The notes under the pieces were generated by a model, which saw only the letters and a program-made list of their open reading frames with translations, did no database searches and had not been told where the DNA came from. From Thermaerobacter sp. FW80 (GTDB lineage Bacteria > Bacillota > Sulfobacillia > Thermaerobacterales > Thermaerobacteraceae), in the NCBI RefSeq assembly GCF_004634385.1, contig NZ_CP037895.1, positions 2,393,245 to 2,457,244 on the forward strand: a DNA stretch of 64,000 nucleotides. Reading direction: 5' to 3'. The translations under genes were made by a program, and so were the position numbers. How positions within the stretch are numbered: the first letter of the stretch is position 1; every line of letters starts with the position of its first letter. Of the stretch, positions 52,839 through 61,704 are shown piece after piece.

Positions 52839-55800
52839 CTATCGCCCCGCTTGGGCCAGGCCGGTCCCCGGTTCCGCAGCCTCCCGCGGCCGCCCGCGCC
52901 GGACGAACCGGCCCAGCCGGCGCAAGCCGTCGTCCAGCAGGCTGTAGGCCACCGGCACCAGCACCAGGGTGACCAGCGTGGAGAGCAAGAGCCCGTAGAT
53001 CACCACCACCGCCAGCGGCCGCAGCAGCTCCGACGAGGCCCCGGGCAGGTAGGCGAAGGGCACCAGCCCCAGGTTGGTGGTCAGCATGGTCATCAGGATC
53101 GGCCGCAGGCGCACAGGGCCCGCCTCCAGCAGGGCGGCGTCCCGGGCGAGGCCGCGCCGCCGCAACACGTTGGTGTAGTCCACCAGGACGATGGCGTTGT
53201 TCATCACCACGCCCACCAGCATCAAGAAGCCCAGCAGCGCGGTGACGCCGATGGGGAGCCGGTGCACCGCCAGGCCGGCCACGGCGCCCACCACCGTGGG
53301 CGGCAGGCAGAACAGGATCACCAGCGGGTGGAAGAAGGACTCGAACTGGGCCGCCATGATCAGGTAGACCAGGAGCACCGCGAGCACGATGGAGAGCCCC
53401 AGCGAGCGGAAGGTCTCGGCCATCTGCTCGGCCTCGCCGGCGACCTCCCACGTCATGCCCCCCGGCCAGTCCATGGCGGCCAGCTCGCGCCGCAGGTCCG
53501 CGGAGACCACCCCCAGCGGTCGGCTCCCGTCCAGGTGGACCGCCACCGTCACCTGGCGGCGACCGTCCTGCCGGGTGATGGCCAGGGGCGCCCGTTCCTC
53601 GGTCACCGCGGCCACGTCGCCCAGGCGCACCACCTGCCCCGTCGCCGAGCGCAGCGGCAGGTGCTCCAGGGAGCCGTAGCGCGCCTGCGCCTCGTCGGCC
53701 AGCATCAGGCGCACGTCCCACTGGTCTTGCCCCGTGCGCACCCGGGCCACCGTCATGCCCCCCAGCGCCGCGCGCAGCGCGACCTCCACCTCCTGGACGG
53801 AGAGCCCGGCCCGTGCCAGGGCGTCGCGGTCGGGGCGGATCACCACCTCGGGTCGGGTCTCCCGCAGGCTGCTCTCGGCGCCGGCCACGCCGGGCACCCG
53901 GCGGACCCTTTCCACCACCTGGTCGGCGACCCGGGCCAGGACGTCGGGGTCGTCGCCCGCGATCTGGATCTCCAGCTGGCTCAAGCCGGCGCCCATGACC
54001 GACGACTGCACCGTGGCCTGGATCTCGGCGCCGGGGATCGCGTCGAGGTCCGCCCGCACCGCCCGCAGCACGTCGAACACCGAGCGATCCCGCTGCTCGA
54101 CGGGCACCAGCACCGCCACCACCGTCGCCTCGTTGCCTGCGGCCGCCGCGGTGCTGAAGGCGCCACCGGTGGCGCCGACGGTGGTCACCACCCGGTCGAC
54201 CTCCGGCACGGCCAGCAACCGCTCCTCGACCCGCCGCGCCACCGCGGCCGTCTCCTCCAGGCGCGTCCCCGGCGGGGTGCGGACGGCGACCTGGATCTCG
54301 CCGCTGTCCGCCTGGGGGAGGAACTCCGAGCCGAGCTGCGGCGCCCCGACCAGGCTCGCCGCGAACGCCGCCAGGGCCACCGCCATGACCAGGCCGCGGC
54401 GCCGCAAGCTGGCCGCCAGCAGCCGGCGGTAGGCCGCCTCCATCCGCTCGATGGCGCGGTGGAAGCCGCGCAGGAAGCCCACGGGCTCGTAATGGGCCCC
54501 CAGCACCCGGGCCGCCAGCATCGGCACGAAGGTCACGGCCCCGAAGAGGGCGGCGGCATGGGAGAAGATCACGGCCAGCGCCAGGGGCGTGAACAGCTCG
54601 GCCGCCAGGCCGCCGATCAACAACATGGGGAAGAACACCGCTCCCTGGGCGATGGCGGACGCCGTGACCGCTGCGGCCACCTCGGCCGTCCCCTGCTCGG
54701 CCCCCGCGGCGGGCGGCGTGCCGCGGAGGCGATAGCGGTGGATGCTCTCGATGACGACGATGGCGAAGTCCACCAGCGACCCGATGCCGATCAGCAGGCC
54801 GCCGAGGGAGACGATGTTCAGCGTCTGGCCGGCGGCGGCCAGCATGGCGAAGGAGCCGATCACCGACACGGGCAGCATCAGGCCGACCACCAAGGTGGTC
54901 CGGCCGTTGCCCAGGAACAGGTAGAGCACGGCCACGGCGATGACGGCGCCCAGCAGGCCGTGCTCGGCGACGGTGCGCACCGACTCCTCGATGAAGTCCC
55001 CCTGGTCGAGGATGGGGCGCAGCTCCACGCCGGGCGGCAGCTGCGGGGCCAGCCGCTCCAGCGCCCGCTCCACCCCGCGGGAGACCGCCAGGGTGTTGCC
55101 GTCGGTGGCCTTGAGGACCTGGAGCTGCACCACCGGCTTGCCATCCAGGTAGGCCAGCTGCGTCGGATCGGCCAGGGCCTCCTCGACCTGGGCGACGTCG
55201 GCCAGCCGCACCGCGGCCCCGCCGGGCGTCGGGATCACGGCCGCGGCCACGTCGCGGGCGCTGGTGTACTGCGCGTCGAGGCGCACCGCCAGCTCCGCGC
55301 GGCCGCGGTCGACGGCGCCCGCCGTCACCAGCGCGGCACCGCCCCCCAGGGCGCGCGCCACCAGGGCGGGGTTGAGCCCGTAGGCCTCGAGCCGGGCGGG
55401 ATCCAACCGCACCCGGACCTCCCGCTGGCGGACGCCGACCACGGCCACCGAGGCCACCCCGTCCACCTGCTCCAGGGCGGGGGCGATGCGGTCTTCCGCC
55501 AGCGCCTGCAGCTGGCCGGCGGGCAGGTCGCCGGTGACGCCCACGGTGACCACGGGGGCGGCGGCCGGATCCAGCGTCAGGACGCGGGGGCTGTCGGCGT
55601 CCTCCGGCAGCACGCCGCGAACGGCGTCGATCCGCTTCTGCACCTCGAGGACCGTGAAGTCCAGGTCGACGCCCCAGTCCAGTTCCAGGATCACCAGGGC
55701 GGATCCGGGCTGGGCGATGGATCGCACGCCCTTGACCCCGTTGACGGTGCTGACCGCCTGCTCCAGGGGCTCCACCACCCGCGCCTCCAGCTCGGCCGGG

Positions 55801-55964
55801 GCCGCGCCCGGGTACGAGGTGGCGACCACCACCACCGGCAGCTCGAACTGGGGCAACAGGTCGACGGGCATGGCCGGCAGCAGGAAGGCGCCCAGCAGGA
55901 CCAGGGCGATGACCAGGACCGAGACGAACACCGGCCGGTGCACGGAGAAGCGTGCGATGCTCAA
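52839..55964 (-). CDS. RND efflux pump inner-membrane subunit (AcrB/HAE1-like)
   Basis: 1041 residues, full length. The N-terminal helix and motif SVHRPVFVSVLVIALVLLGA with LPQFELPVVVVATSYPGAAP is typical. The proton relay Asp lies in helix 4 (IGIGSLVDFAIVVIESIHRY), although the usual double Asp is reduced to one Asp preceded by Val. The two large periplasmic-type loops and twelve helices follow the AcrB plan. In a Gram-positive cell it would act without an outer-membrane channel, as SwrC does in Bacillus. TTG at 55962-55964 is used, after AAAGGA. It is the last gene of tetR-MFP-RND and comes after a 41-base hairpin that may lower its expression. Confidence 0.9.
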   Translation of the reverse strand: MSIARFSVHRPVFVSVLVIALVLLGAFLLPAMPVDLLPQFELPVVVVATSYPGAAPAELEARVVEPLEQAVSTVNGVKGVRSIAQPGSALVILELDWGVDLDFTVLEVQKRIDAVRGVLPEDADSPRVLTLDPAAAPVVTVGVTGDLPAGQLQALAEDRIAPALEQVDGVASVAVVGVRQREVRVRLDPARLEAYGLNPALVARALGGGAALVTAGAVDRGRAELAVRLDAQYTSARDVAAAVIPTPGGAAVRLADVAQVEEALADPTQLAYLDGKPVVQLQVLKATDGNTLAVSRGVERALERLAPQLPPGVELRPILDQGDFIEESVRTVAEHGLLGAVIAVAVLYLFLGNGRTTLVVGLMLPVSVIGSFAMLAAAGQTLNIVSLGGLLIGIGSLVDFAIVVIESIHRYRLRGTPPAAGAEQGTAEVAAAVTASAIAQGAVFFPMLLIGGLAAELFTPLALAVIFSHAAALFGAVTFVPMLAARVLGAHYEPVGFLRGFHRAIERMEAAYRRLLAASLRRRGLVMAVALAAFAASLVGAPQLGSEFLPQADSGEIQVAVRTPPGTRLEETAAVARRVEERLLAVPEVDRVVTTVGATGGAFSTAAAAGNEATVVAVLVPVEQRDRSVFDVLRAVRADLDAIPGAEIQATVQSSVMGAGLSQLEIQIAGDDPDVLARVADQVVERVRRVPGVAGAESSLRETRPEVVIRPDRDALARAGLSVQEVEVALRAALGGMTVARVRTGQDQWDVRLMLADEAQARYGSLEHLPLRSATGQVVRLGDVAAVTEERAPLAITRQDGRRQVTVAVHLDGSRPLGVVSADLRRELAAMDWPGGMTWEVAGEAEQMAETFRSLGLSIVLAVLLVYLIMAAQFESFFHPLVILFCLPPTVVGAVAGLAVHRLPIGVTALLGFLMLVGVVMNNAIVLVDYTNVLRRRGLARDAALLEAGPVRLRPILMTMLTTNLGLVPFAYLPGASSELLRPLAVVVIYGLLLSTLVTLVLVPVAYSLLDDGLRRLGRFVRRGRPREAAEPGTGLAQAGR

Positions 55965-56025
55965 AGGCGACCGTCCTTTCGTCGCGGCTTGGCGGCGCCG
56001 CGGGCATCCGGCGCCTGGGGCGGGC

Positions 56026-56066
56026 GCCGGCCGACGCCGGCGACGACGTCGCCGGCGTCGGCCGGC
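56026..56066 (-). other. Long perfect intercistronic hairpin between MFP and RND genes
   Basis: Arms 56026-56044 and 56048-56066 are exact 19-base complements with a three-base loop. There is no T run. It begins five bases after the MFP stop codon, as expected for a structure that protects the upstream message or thins out transcripts entering the RND gene. Confidence 0.6.
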
Positions 56067-56070
56067 CGGC

Positions 56071-57522
56071 TCACGAGGGCGGCACCACCCGCACCCGCTC
56101 GCCGCCGGCGAGGCCGTCGGCGCCGCGGGTGATCACCCGCTCCCCGGGCTGCAGCCCCTCCAGGATCAGGGCCCGTTCGGCGGTGACGGTCCCGTACCGC
56201 ACCTCGCGCCGCTCGGCGCGACCCCCCTCGACGACGAAGACCGTGCCGCGGCCGGGTTCGTCCCCCTCCTGCAGCGCGTCGACGGGGATCAGCAGGCCGC
56301 GGGTGCCGCCCTCCATGGACAGCCGCACGGTGGCGGGCTGCCCGGGGGCGGGCCACCGGGCGCCGCTGGCCGGTTCCAGGTCGACGGTCAGGGTGTAGGC
56401 GCCGGTGCGGGCGTCGGGGACCCGCGTCTTGCTGCGCACCCGGCCCGGCCAGGTCTGCTGGCCCACGACCACCTCGACCCTGGCGCCGTCGTCCACCGCG
56501 TCGTAGAGGCCGACCGGCAGCTCGGCCGCCACCTGCACCGGGCCGGGGTCCACCAGGATCACCAGCGGCTCCGGGGCCTGGGGGGAGGCGAGGGTGCCCA
56601 CCTCCGCCGCCACCGCCGCCACCACGCCGTCGACGGGCGCCGTGACCCGGGTCCGCTCCAGCTGCTGGCGGGCCAGGGCCAGGGCGGCCTCCGCCTGGTC
56701 GACCTGCGCCCGGGCCGCGGCGGCGGGATCGCCGCGGCGCGCCAGCTCGCGGGCGCGACGGGCCGCGTCGAGGCGGACCTTGGCCGCCTCCAGGTCGAAC
56801 TCGGCTTGCCGCACCGCCGCCCGCGCCTCGGCCAGGGATGCGGCCAGCTGGCCGCACCCCGTCGCGGCGCCGTGGGGCCCGGCCGCGCCGGGTGCGCCGG
56901 CCGGCGCGCCGCCCGCGGCCGCTGCGCCGGCCGGGGGCGCCGTGGGTGTCCCCGGGGCGGCCCCGCCGGCGCCGTCACAGCCCAGGGCCTGCCACTGCCG
57001 CTCCAACGCCGCCAGCGCCTGCCGCGCCCCGTCCAGCTGGGCGGCCGCGCCCTGGTGGGCGAGCTGCGCCTGGCGGTATTCGGCGTCGGCCTGCAGTCGC
57101 TGCCCCTCCGCGCCTTGCTCCGCCTGGCGGACGGCGGCCCGGGCGGCGGCCAGGGCCGCCTCGGCCTGGCGCACCTGGGCCTCGGCCGCGGCGGCGTCGA
57201 GCTCCACCAACACCTGGCCCTTGCGCACCCGTTGGCCCACCTCGACGTGGACGGCGGTGATCGGCCCCGCCACCTGGGGCCGGACCGGCACCTCGGCCCG
57301 GGCCCGCACCCGGCCGGGCAGCTCCACCGGCTGGGCCAGGGTCCCGGGGACGGCCTCGGCCACCTCCACGGGCACCGCCGCGGGCGGTTCGGATCCGCCC
57401 GTGCCGGCCGCGCCGTTCCCCGCCCGGGTCCCGCAGGCGCCCAGCACCAGGGCGGCGATCACCAGGGCCGCCGCCAGGTTCCCCCGACGGCGCAGGGTTG
57501 GGGACGCGTGGTGCGCGGTCAT
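56071..57522 (-). CDS. RND efflux periplasmic-adaptor-like lipoprotein (MFP)
   Basis: 483 residues. The start MTAHHASPTLRRRGNLAAAL leads into a lipobox (VIAALVLGACGTRAG), so it is a membrane-anchored lipoprotein. The lipoyl/biotinyl half-motifs (VEVGQRVRKGQVLVELDAAA and RTRVTAPVDGVVAAVAAEVG) flank a long coiled coil (QVRQAEAALAAARAAVRQAE and more). The coil is split by a Gly/Ala/Pro insert at about 56870-56990. Beta-barrel and membrane-proximal domains end with LQPGERVITRGADGLAGGER. It links the RND pump to the outside. The ATG at 57520-57522 overlaps the tetR stop (ATGA). Confidence 0.88.
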   Translation of the reverse strand: MTAHHASPTLRRRGNLAAALVIAALVLGACGTRAGNGAAGTGGSEPPAAVPVEVAEAVPGTLAQPVELPGRVRARAEVPVRPQVAGPITAVHVEVGQRVRKGQVLVELDAAAAEAQVRQAEAALAAARAAVRQAEQGAEGQRLQADAEYRQAQLAHQGAAAQLDGARQALAALERQWQALGCDGAGGAAPGTPTAPPAGAAAAGGAPAGAPGAAGPHGAATGCGQLAASLAEARAAVRQAEFDLEAAKVRLDAARRARELARRGDPAAAARAQVDQAEAALALARQQLERTRVTAPVDGVVAAVAAEVGTLASPQAPEPLVILVDPGPVQVAAELPVGLYDAVDDGARVEVVVGQQTWPGRVRSKTRVPDARTGAYTLTVDLEPASGARWPAPGQPATVRLSMEGGTRGLLIPVDALQEGDEPGRGTVFVVEGGRAERREVRYGTVTAERALILEGLQPGERVITRGADGLAGGERVRVVPPS

Positions 57523-58178
57523 CGCCCTCCGGTCTCCTTTCCCATGGCCTCCGTCCGGCGCAAGGCGCCGGCGCCCGTCCGCTCGGCATCGCCCGCCGGG
57601 TCGCCGGCCCTCGCCCCGGCCAGGTAGGTGTCGACGGCCGCCAGGAGCCGTGGCAGCAGGCCCGGCGGCGCCCCGCTGTGGTACCAGGCGGCCAGCCGCG
57701 CCAGCACGATCCCCTCGATGTCCAGCGCCACCTCCTCCGCCGGCCGCCGGTCCGTGATCTCGCCCCGCCGCTGGCCGCGGGCGCAGAGGTCGGTCACCAG
57801 GCGGTGGAGCAGCTGGGAGGCCCGCTCGGCCCCGCCCCGCCGCAGGTTCTCGATGCACCACAGCCAGATCACGTCGGGGTGGATCTGTTGCGTCCACTCC
57901 GCCAGGCGGGTGAGCAGGCGGTGGAGCGCGGCGCGCAGGGGGAGCCCCTCCGCCCCGGCCAGCTCGCGACGCAGGGCCTCCAGGCGCGGCGGGAGGGCGG
58001 CCAGGGCCAGGTCCTCCTTGGTGGCGAAGTAGTTGTAGAAGGTCCCCTTGGCGACCCCGGCGGCGCTGGCGATCTGGTCCACCGTGGTGGCGGCGAAGCC
58101 CTGGGCGGCCAGCAGCCGCATGCCCTCCCGCAGCAGGGCCTGGCGCACGGCCTCCCGCTGGTGCTGGCGCAGGCTCAA
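57519..58178 (-). CDS. TetR-family transcriptional repressor of the efflux operon
   Basis: 219 residues. The N-terminal helix-turn-helix LLAAQGFAATTVDQIASAAG with VAKGTFYNYFATKEDLALAA is standard TetR. The rest is an all-helical ligand domain without recognisable specificity. It starts at TTG 58176-58178, seven bases after GAGGGG, and is the first gene of the operon. Two perfect TGACC-NN-GGTCA dyads lie 45-75 bases upstream of the start, so autoregulation of the whole operon is likely, with derepression by pump substrates. Confidence 0.9.
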   Translation of the reverse strand: MSLRQHQREAVRQALLREGMRLLAAQGFAATTVDQIASAAGVAKGTFYNYFATKEDLALAALPPRLEALRRELAGAEGLPLRAALHRLLTRLAEWTQQIHPDVIWLWCIENLRRGGAERASQLLHRLVTDLCARGQRRGEITDRRPAEEVALDIEGIVLARLAAWYHSGAPPGLLPRLLAAVDTYLAGARAGDPAGDAERTGAGALRRTEAMGKETGGR

Positions 58179-58222
58179 CGGGATCCCCTCCCCCGCGGGG
58201 ATCGGCGGTGCTTCTCCCGGGA

Positions 58223-58252
58223 ATGACCGCGGTCATGATCTGACCCGGGTCA
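58223..58252 (-). promoter_or_regulatory. Tandem operators for the TetR-type repressor
   Basis: ATGACCGCGGTCAT (58223-58236) and TGACCCGGGTCA (58241-58252) share the dyad TGACC-NN-GGTCA and are spaced 17 bases centre to centre. They sit directly upstream of the tetR gene, where cooperative repressor dimers would block transcription. Confidence 0.65.
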
Positions 58253-58480
58253 TCTCGACGGACCCAGCGTACGGATCCGCCGCCCCGCCGTCAAGGGGGG
58301 GACGCCGGCCGCCAGGCGGTGGGCGGTGGGTCAGGCGAGGGTTGAGAACAGCTAGTGCGTTTCTTATCTTTCTCGTCCAATATCATCAAATCTTCGCATC
58401 CCCTTCCCTCCTCGGCCGGCTCGTTGTCTGAGAACAGATGTTCTGGTACGATGTCCTTGGATGATCTTGGGGGCTTCCCC

Positions 58481-59749
58481 ATGCGTGTGTTGCAGGCGTA
58501 CCGCTTCGCCCTAGACCCCACACCCCGCCAGGAACGGGCGTTGGCCTCCCACGTGGGCGCCCGCCGCTTCGCCTTCAACTGGGGTCTGGCGCTGGTGAAG
58601 GAGCGCCTGGAAGCCCGCGCCCGGGGTGAAGACGTGGAAGTGCCATGGACCCTCGCCGCCTTGCGGCGGGAGTGGAACCGGCAAAAGCACCTCGTCGCCC
58701 CCTGGTGGCGGGAGAACTCGAAGGAAGCCTACTCCTCCGGTCTGGACGGACTCGCCCGGGCCCTGCAGAACTGGTCGAAGAGCCGCCAGGGCGAACGCAA
58801 GGGCCGCCGGGTGGGGTTCCCCCGGTTCCGGAAAAAGGGCCGGGGCCGGGAGTCGGTGCGGTTCACCACCGGCGCGATCCGGGTGGACGACCAAAGCCAC
58901 GTCGTCCTGCCCCGGATCGGGCGCGTGAAGACCCACGAGCCGACCATGGCCCTGCTCCGGCGCATCGAAGCGGGAACGGCCCGCATCCTGTCCGCCACGG
59001 TCGCCCGGGAAGGGGGCCGGTGGTTCGTCAGCTTCACCTGCGAGGTGGAGCGGCAACCGGGCCGCCCCCGGTTCCCCGGGCGGGTGGTGGGCGTGGACGC
59101 GGGGGTGAAGCACCTGGCGGTCCTTTCGACGGGTGAGAAGTGGCCGAACCCCCGGTCCCTTGAAAAAGTGCTCCGGAAGATCGCCCGGTCCAGCCGCGCC
59201 CTGGCCCGGCGTCAGAGGGGCAGCCGGGGGTGGCACAAGGCCCGCCGCCGGCTGGCCCGGCTCCATGCGCGAGCCCGAAACCTCCGCCAGGATGCCCTTC
59301 ACAAGCTGACGCACCATCTGGCGACCACCTATGGCGTGGTGGTGGTCGAACGGCTGCACGTGGCGGGCATGTTGAAGAACCGGCGGCTCGCCCGGGTGCT
59401 GGCCGATGCGGCCCTGGCGGAGATCCGCCGCCAGCTCCGCTACAAGTGCCCCTGGTACGGGGCGGTCCTGGTCGAAGCGCCGCTGTTCTATCCCAGCAGC
59501 AAGCGTTGCTCGCTGTGCGGTGCGGTCAAGCTGTCGCTGCCGCTTTCGGAGCGCATCTTCCGCTGCGAGGAATGCGGCTTCGTGCTCGACCGGGACGAAA
59601 ACGCGGCCCGGAATCTCGCGGCCCTGGCGGCCGCCGTCGCCGGGAGTGGCCCGGAGACGAAAAACGCCCGTGGACGGGATGGAAGACCTGCCGCAAGGCA
59701 GGCGGTCCCGGAGGAAGCGGGAAGCCGGCACCGGCGCATCGCTGGGTAA
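58481..59749 (+). CDS. tnpB: RNA-guided endonuclease TnpB
   Basis: 422 residues. It starts MRVLQAYRFALDPTPRQERA, the usual TnpB N-terminus. The RuvC residues are all visible: Asp in VVGVDAGVKHLAVLS, Glu in GVVVVERLHVAGM, and Asp in FVLDRDENAARNLAAL. The zinc finger has CSLCG and CEECG. The protein is thus probably active as an omega-RNA-guided nuclease. The C-terminal 35 residues (ETKNARGRDGRPAARQAVPE onward) lie where the guide RNA is usually encoded. ATG at 58481 has a G-rich site. Upstream codons in frame belong to the A+T-rich left end and are not coding. Confidence 0.92.
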   Translation: MRVLQAYRFALDPTPRQERALASHVGARRFAFNWGLALVKERLEARARGEDVEVPWTLAALRREWNRQKHLVAPWWRENSKEAYSSGLDGLARALQNWSKSRQGERKGRRVGFPRFRKKGRGRESVRFTTGAIRVDDQSHVVLPRIGRVKTHEPTMALLRRIEAGTARILSATVAREGGRWFVSFTCEVERQPGRPRFPGRVVGVDAGVKHLAVLSTGEKWPNPRSLEKVLRKIARSSRALARRQRGSRGWHKARRRLARLHARARNLRQDALHKLTHHLATTYGVVVVERLHVAGMLKNRRLARVLADAALAEIRRQLRYKCPWYGAVLVEAPLFYPSSKRCSLCGAVKLSLPLSERIFRCEECGFVLDRDENAARNLAALAAAVAGSGPETKNARGRDGRPAARQAVPEEAGSRHRRIAG

Positions 59750-59810
59750 GACCGGCACCGCCGATCCGCAAGGATCGGCTGCCTGAAACAGATGACGATG
59801 TTTCAGGTAA
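59640..59810 (+). ncRNA. Candidate omega RNA / right-end structures of the TnpB element
   Basis: By analogy with ISDra2 and relatives the guide-scaffold RNA overlaps the 3' end of tnpB and runs to the right end of the element. Two hairpins are visible: a stem of CCGATCC/GGATCGG with loop GCAA (59760-59779), and a stem of CCTGAAACA/TGTTTCAGG with an 8-base loop (59782-59807). The guide would be the bases just beyond the right end. The 5' limit given is a guess. Confidence 0.4.
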
Positions 59811-60183
59811 CGGCCTGGGTCGAGTCGATGACCGCCGGCGCCGGCTGCCCCCGGAGGGCCTGCCCCGGAGGCCGGTTCGTCCGTCCCCGGGGAGGCGGGG
59901 ACGGGAGGCTGGCGGGCCGAGGGCGACGGGCCTCGAGCCGGCCCGCCGGACCTTGCGGGGGAAGGCCCCGCTGTGGCCTCTTCGCGCCGGGGCCGCTGGA
60001 GCAGGGCTGGCGACCCGCTCGACCGGAGCCTCAGGCCCCCGACCCACCGAGAGCGCCAAGGCCCGACCCTCCCCGGCCCCCGGGGCCGGGGGCGCGGGCC
60101 CGCGGCGGCCCAGGACCCGGCGCGAGGCCCGGTGCGGGGCCGGGCGGCGGGCTCGGGCCGCGTGCCGAGGGCGGGGGCGCGCG
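59811..60183. other. Gap between the TnpB element and nuoD
   Basis: About 370 bases without a supportable gene. It contains one dispersed 12-mer copy (59871-59882) and, in its right half, a stretch of GGGCC/CCCGG words. No terminator for nuoD was identified. Confidence 0.4.
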
Positions 60184-61395
60184 CTAGCGGTCGACCTCGC
60201 ACAGGACGATGTCGAGGCTGCCGATGATGGCCGTCATGTCCGCCACCAGGTGGCCGCGCGCCATCAACGGCAGCAATTGCAGGTGCACGAAGCAGGGCGA
60301 TCGCCAGTGGGCGCGGTAGGGCATCACGTCGCCGCTGGCCGCCAGGTAGAGGCCGATGATGCCGCGCGGCGACTCGACCTCGTGGTAGACCTCGCCCACC
60401 GGGCGCAGGGCCCGCGGGAGCTTGGCGATGACGGGCCCGTCCGGCAGCCGGTGCAACGCCTCCCGGGCCAGGCGGATGCTGGCCCGCACCTCCTGGACCC
60501 GCACCTGGTTGCGCGCGTAGACGTCCCCGCCCTCGGCCACCACGGGGCGGAAGCCCAGCTCGTCGTAGGGGACGCCGCGGTCCTGGGTGCGCAGGTCGCG
60601 GGCGACGCCACAGCCGCGCAGGACGGGCCCGCTGGCCTGCCAGGCCACGGCCTGCTGCGGGGTGATGACGCCCACGCCCCGGGTGCGGCGCACGTAGAAC
60701 TCGTTGGCGAAGAGCAGGTCGACGTACTCCGGCCACGCCTGGCGCTCCATGTGGTCCAGCCACCGGAGGGCGGCCTCCACCCAGCCGTCGGGGACGTCGT
60801 TGCGCAGCCCGCCGATGCGCATGAACTGGGGGAAGAGCCGGCCGCCCGAGAGCTGCTGGACCAGCATGTAGTACATCTCCCGGTCGCGCCACGCGTAGAG
60901 GAAGGGGGTGACCGCGCCGAGATCCAGGCCCATGGTGCCGATCCAGAGGACGTGGCTGGCGATGCGTTCCATCTCGCACAGGGCGAGCCGCAGCCACCGC
61001 GCCCGCTCGGGCACCTCGACGCCCACCAGCCGCTCGATGGCCTCGCAGATCAGCCGCTCGTTGTGGAACGGCGCCAGGTAGTCGTTGCGATCGGCGAAGG
61101 GGACGTTCATCGCGTACGTCCGGTACTCGGCCTGCTTCTCCCAGTTGCGGTGCATGAAGCCGATGTCGGGCTCGGCGTGGACGACGGTCTCCCCCTCCAG
61201 CGTCAGCACCACCCGCAGGACGCCGTGGGTGCTGGGGTGCTGGGGTCCCATGCTGAGGACCATGTGGCGGCCCTCGTCGTCCAGGTAGCGGAGCTCGACG
61301 CTGGCGTCGCCCCGCGGATCGGGCAGGGCCGCGGTGTACGCGGGGTCGCGGGCGAGGATGGTGCTGCCGGAGCCCCCTGGTCTGCCCTGCGGCAT
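60184..61395 (-). CDS. nuoD: NADH-quinone oxidoreductase subunit D
   Basis: 403 residues. NuoD is the 49-kDa-type subunit of complex I that helps form the quinone pocket. Typical segments: MGPQHPSTHGVLRVVLTLEG, DIGFMHRNWEKQAEYRTYAM, DYLAPFHNERLICEAIERLV, the SHVLWIGTMGLDLGAVTPFL helix, and the C-terminal MTAIIGSLDIVLCEVDR. The ATG at 61393-61395 follows GGGAGG by eight bases. No other nuo gene is adjacent on either side: a TnpB element is downstream and a glycosylase gene diverges upstream. The subunit is therefore isolated, although the protein looks intact. Confidence 0.93.
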   Translation of the reverse strand: MPQGRPGGSGSTILARDPAYTAALPDPRGDASVELRYLDDEGRHMVLSMGPQHPSTHGVLRVVLTLEGETVVHAEPDIGFMHRNWEKQAEYRTYAMNVPFADRNDYLAPFHNERLICEAIERLVGVEVPERARWLRLALCEMERIASHVLWIGTMGLDLGAVTPFLYAWRDREMYYMLVQQLSGGRLFPQFMRIGGLRNDVPDGWVEAALRWLDHMERQAWPEYVDLLFANEFYVRRTRGVGVITPQQAVAWQASGPVLRGCGVARDLRTQDRGVPYDELGFRPVVAEGGDVYARNQVRVQEVRASIRLAREALHRLPDGPVIAKLPRALRPVGEVYHEVESPRGIIGLYLAASGDVMPYRAHWRSPCFVHLQLLPLMARGHLVADMTAIIGSLDIVLCEVDR

Positions 61396-61704
61396 CGCGG
61401 CGGCCTCCCTCCCTGGCAGGCGAGGGCCGGGGGGCACTCCCCCCTGCCCCCCGCCATGGCGCCCTGGCACCGGGCCGGGTCCGGCCGTTAGCCTTTCCCG
61501 GTCACCAGGCGGCCATGCCGGGCGGCGCAGGGCGGCGGCCGGTCGGTCCGGCCCGCCGCGGGCTGGATGCGCTAGACTGGTGCCCGTGGGGCGGGACCCG
61601 GGCGGCTGGGGGCTCCCCCGACCCCCCGGGCCCGCAAGACCCCAGGACCCGCAAGCCCCCCGGGACCCGCAACGCCGGGTCCCCGGCCCGCGGAGGGTGC
61701 GCCC
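61396..61704. other. Divergent gap between nuoD and the glycosylase gene
   Basis: About 309 bases, C-rich on the plus strand, with a short direct-repeat stretch around 61630-61665 (GACCCGCAAG-type words). No promoter or structure could be supported besides the GGAGGG ribosome-binding site before 61705. Confidence 0.4.

Larger units (their letters stand above)
58340..59810 (+). mobile_element. IS1341-type (IS200/IS605 superfamily) element carrying only tnpB
   Basis: A tnpB gene flanked on the left by an A+T-rich non-coding stretch (about 58340-58480) and on the right by two hairpins just after the gene. No tnpA (Y1 transposase) is present, so mobility would need a TnpA in trans. The left part contains TGAGAACAG twice (58342 and 58429) and the small palindrome AGAACAGATGTTCT (58431-58444). 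Exact ends are not defined, because this superfamily makes no target duplication or terminal inverted repeats. The limits given are estimates from base composition and the last hairpin. Confidence 0.65.
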
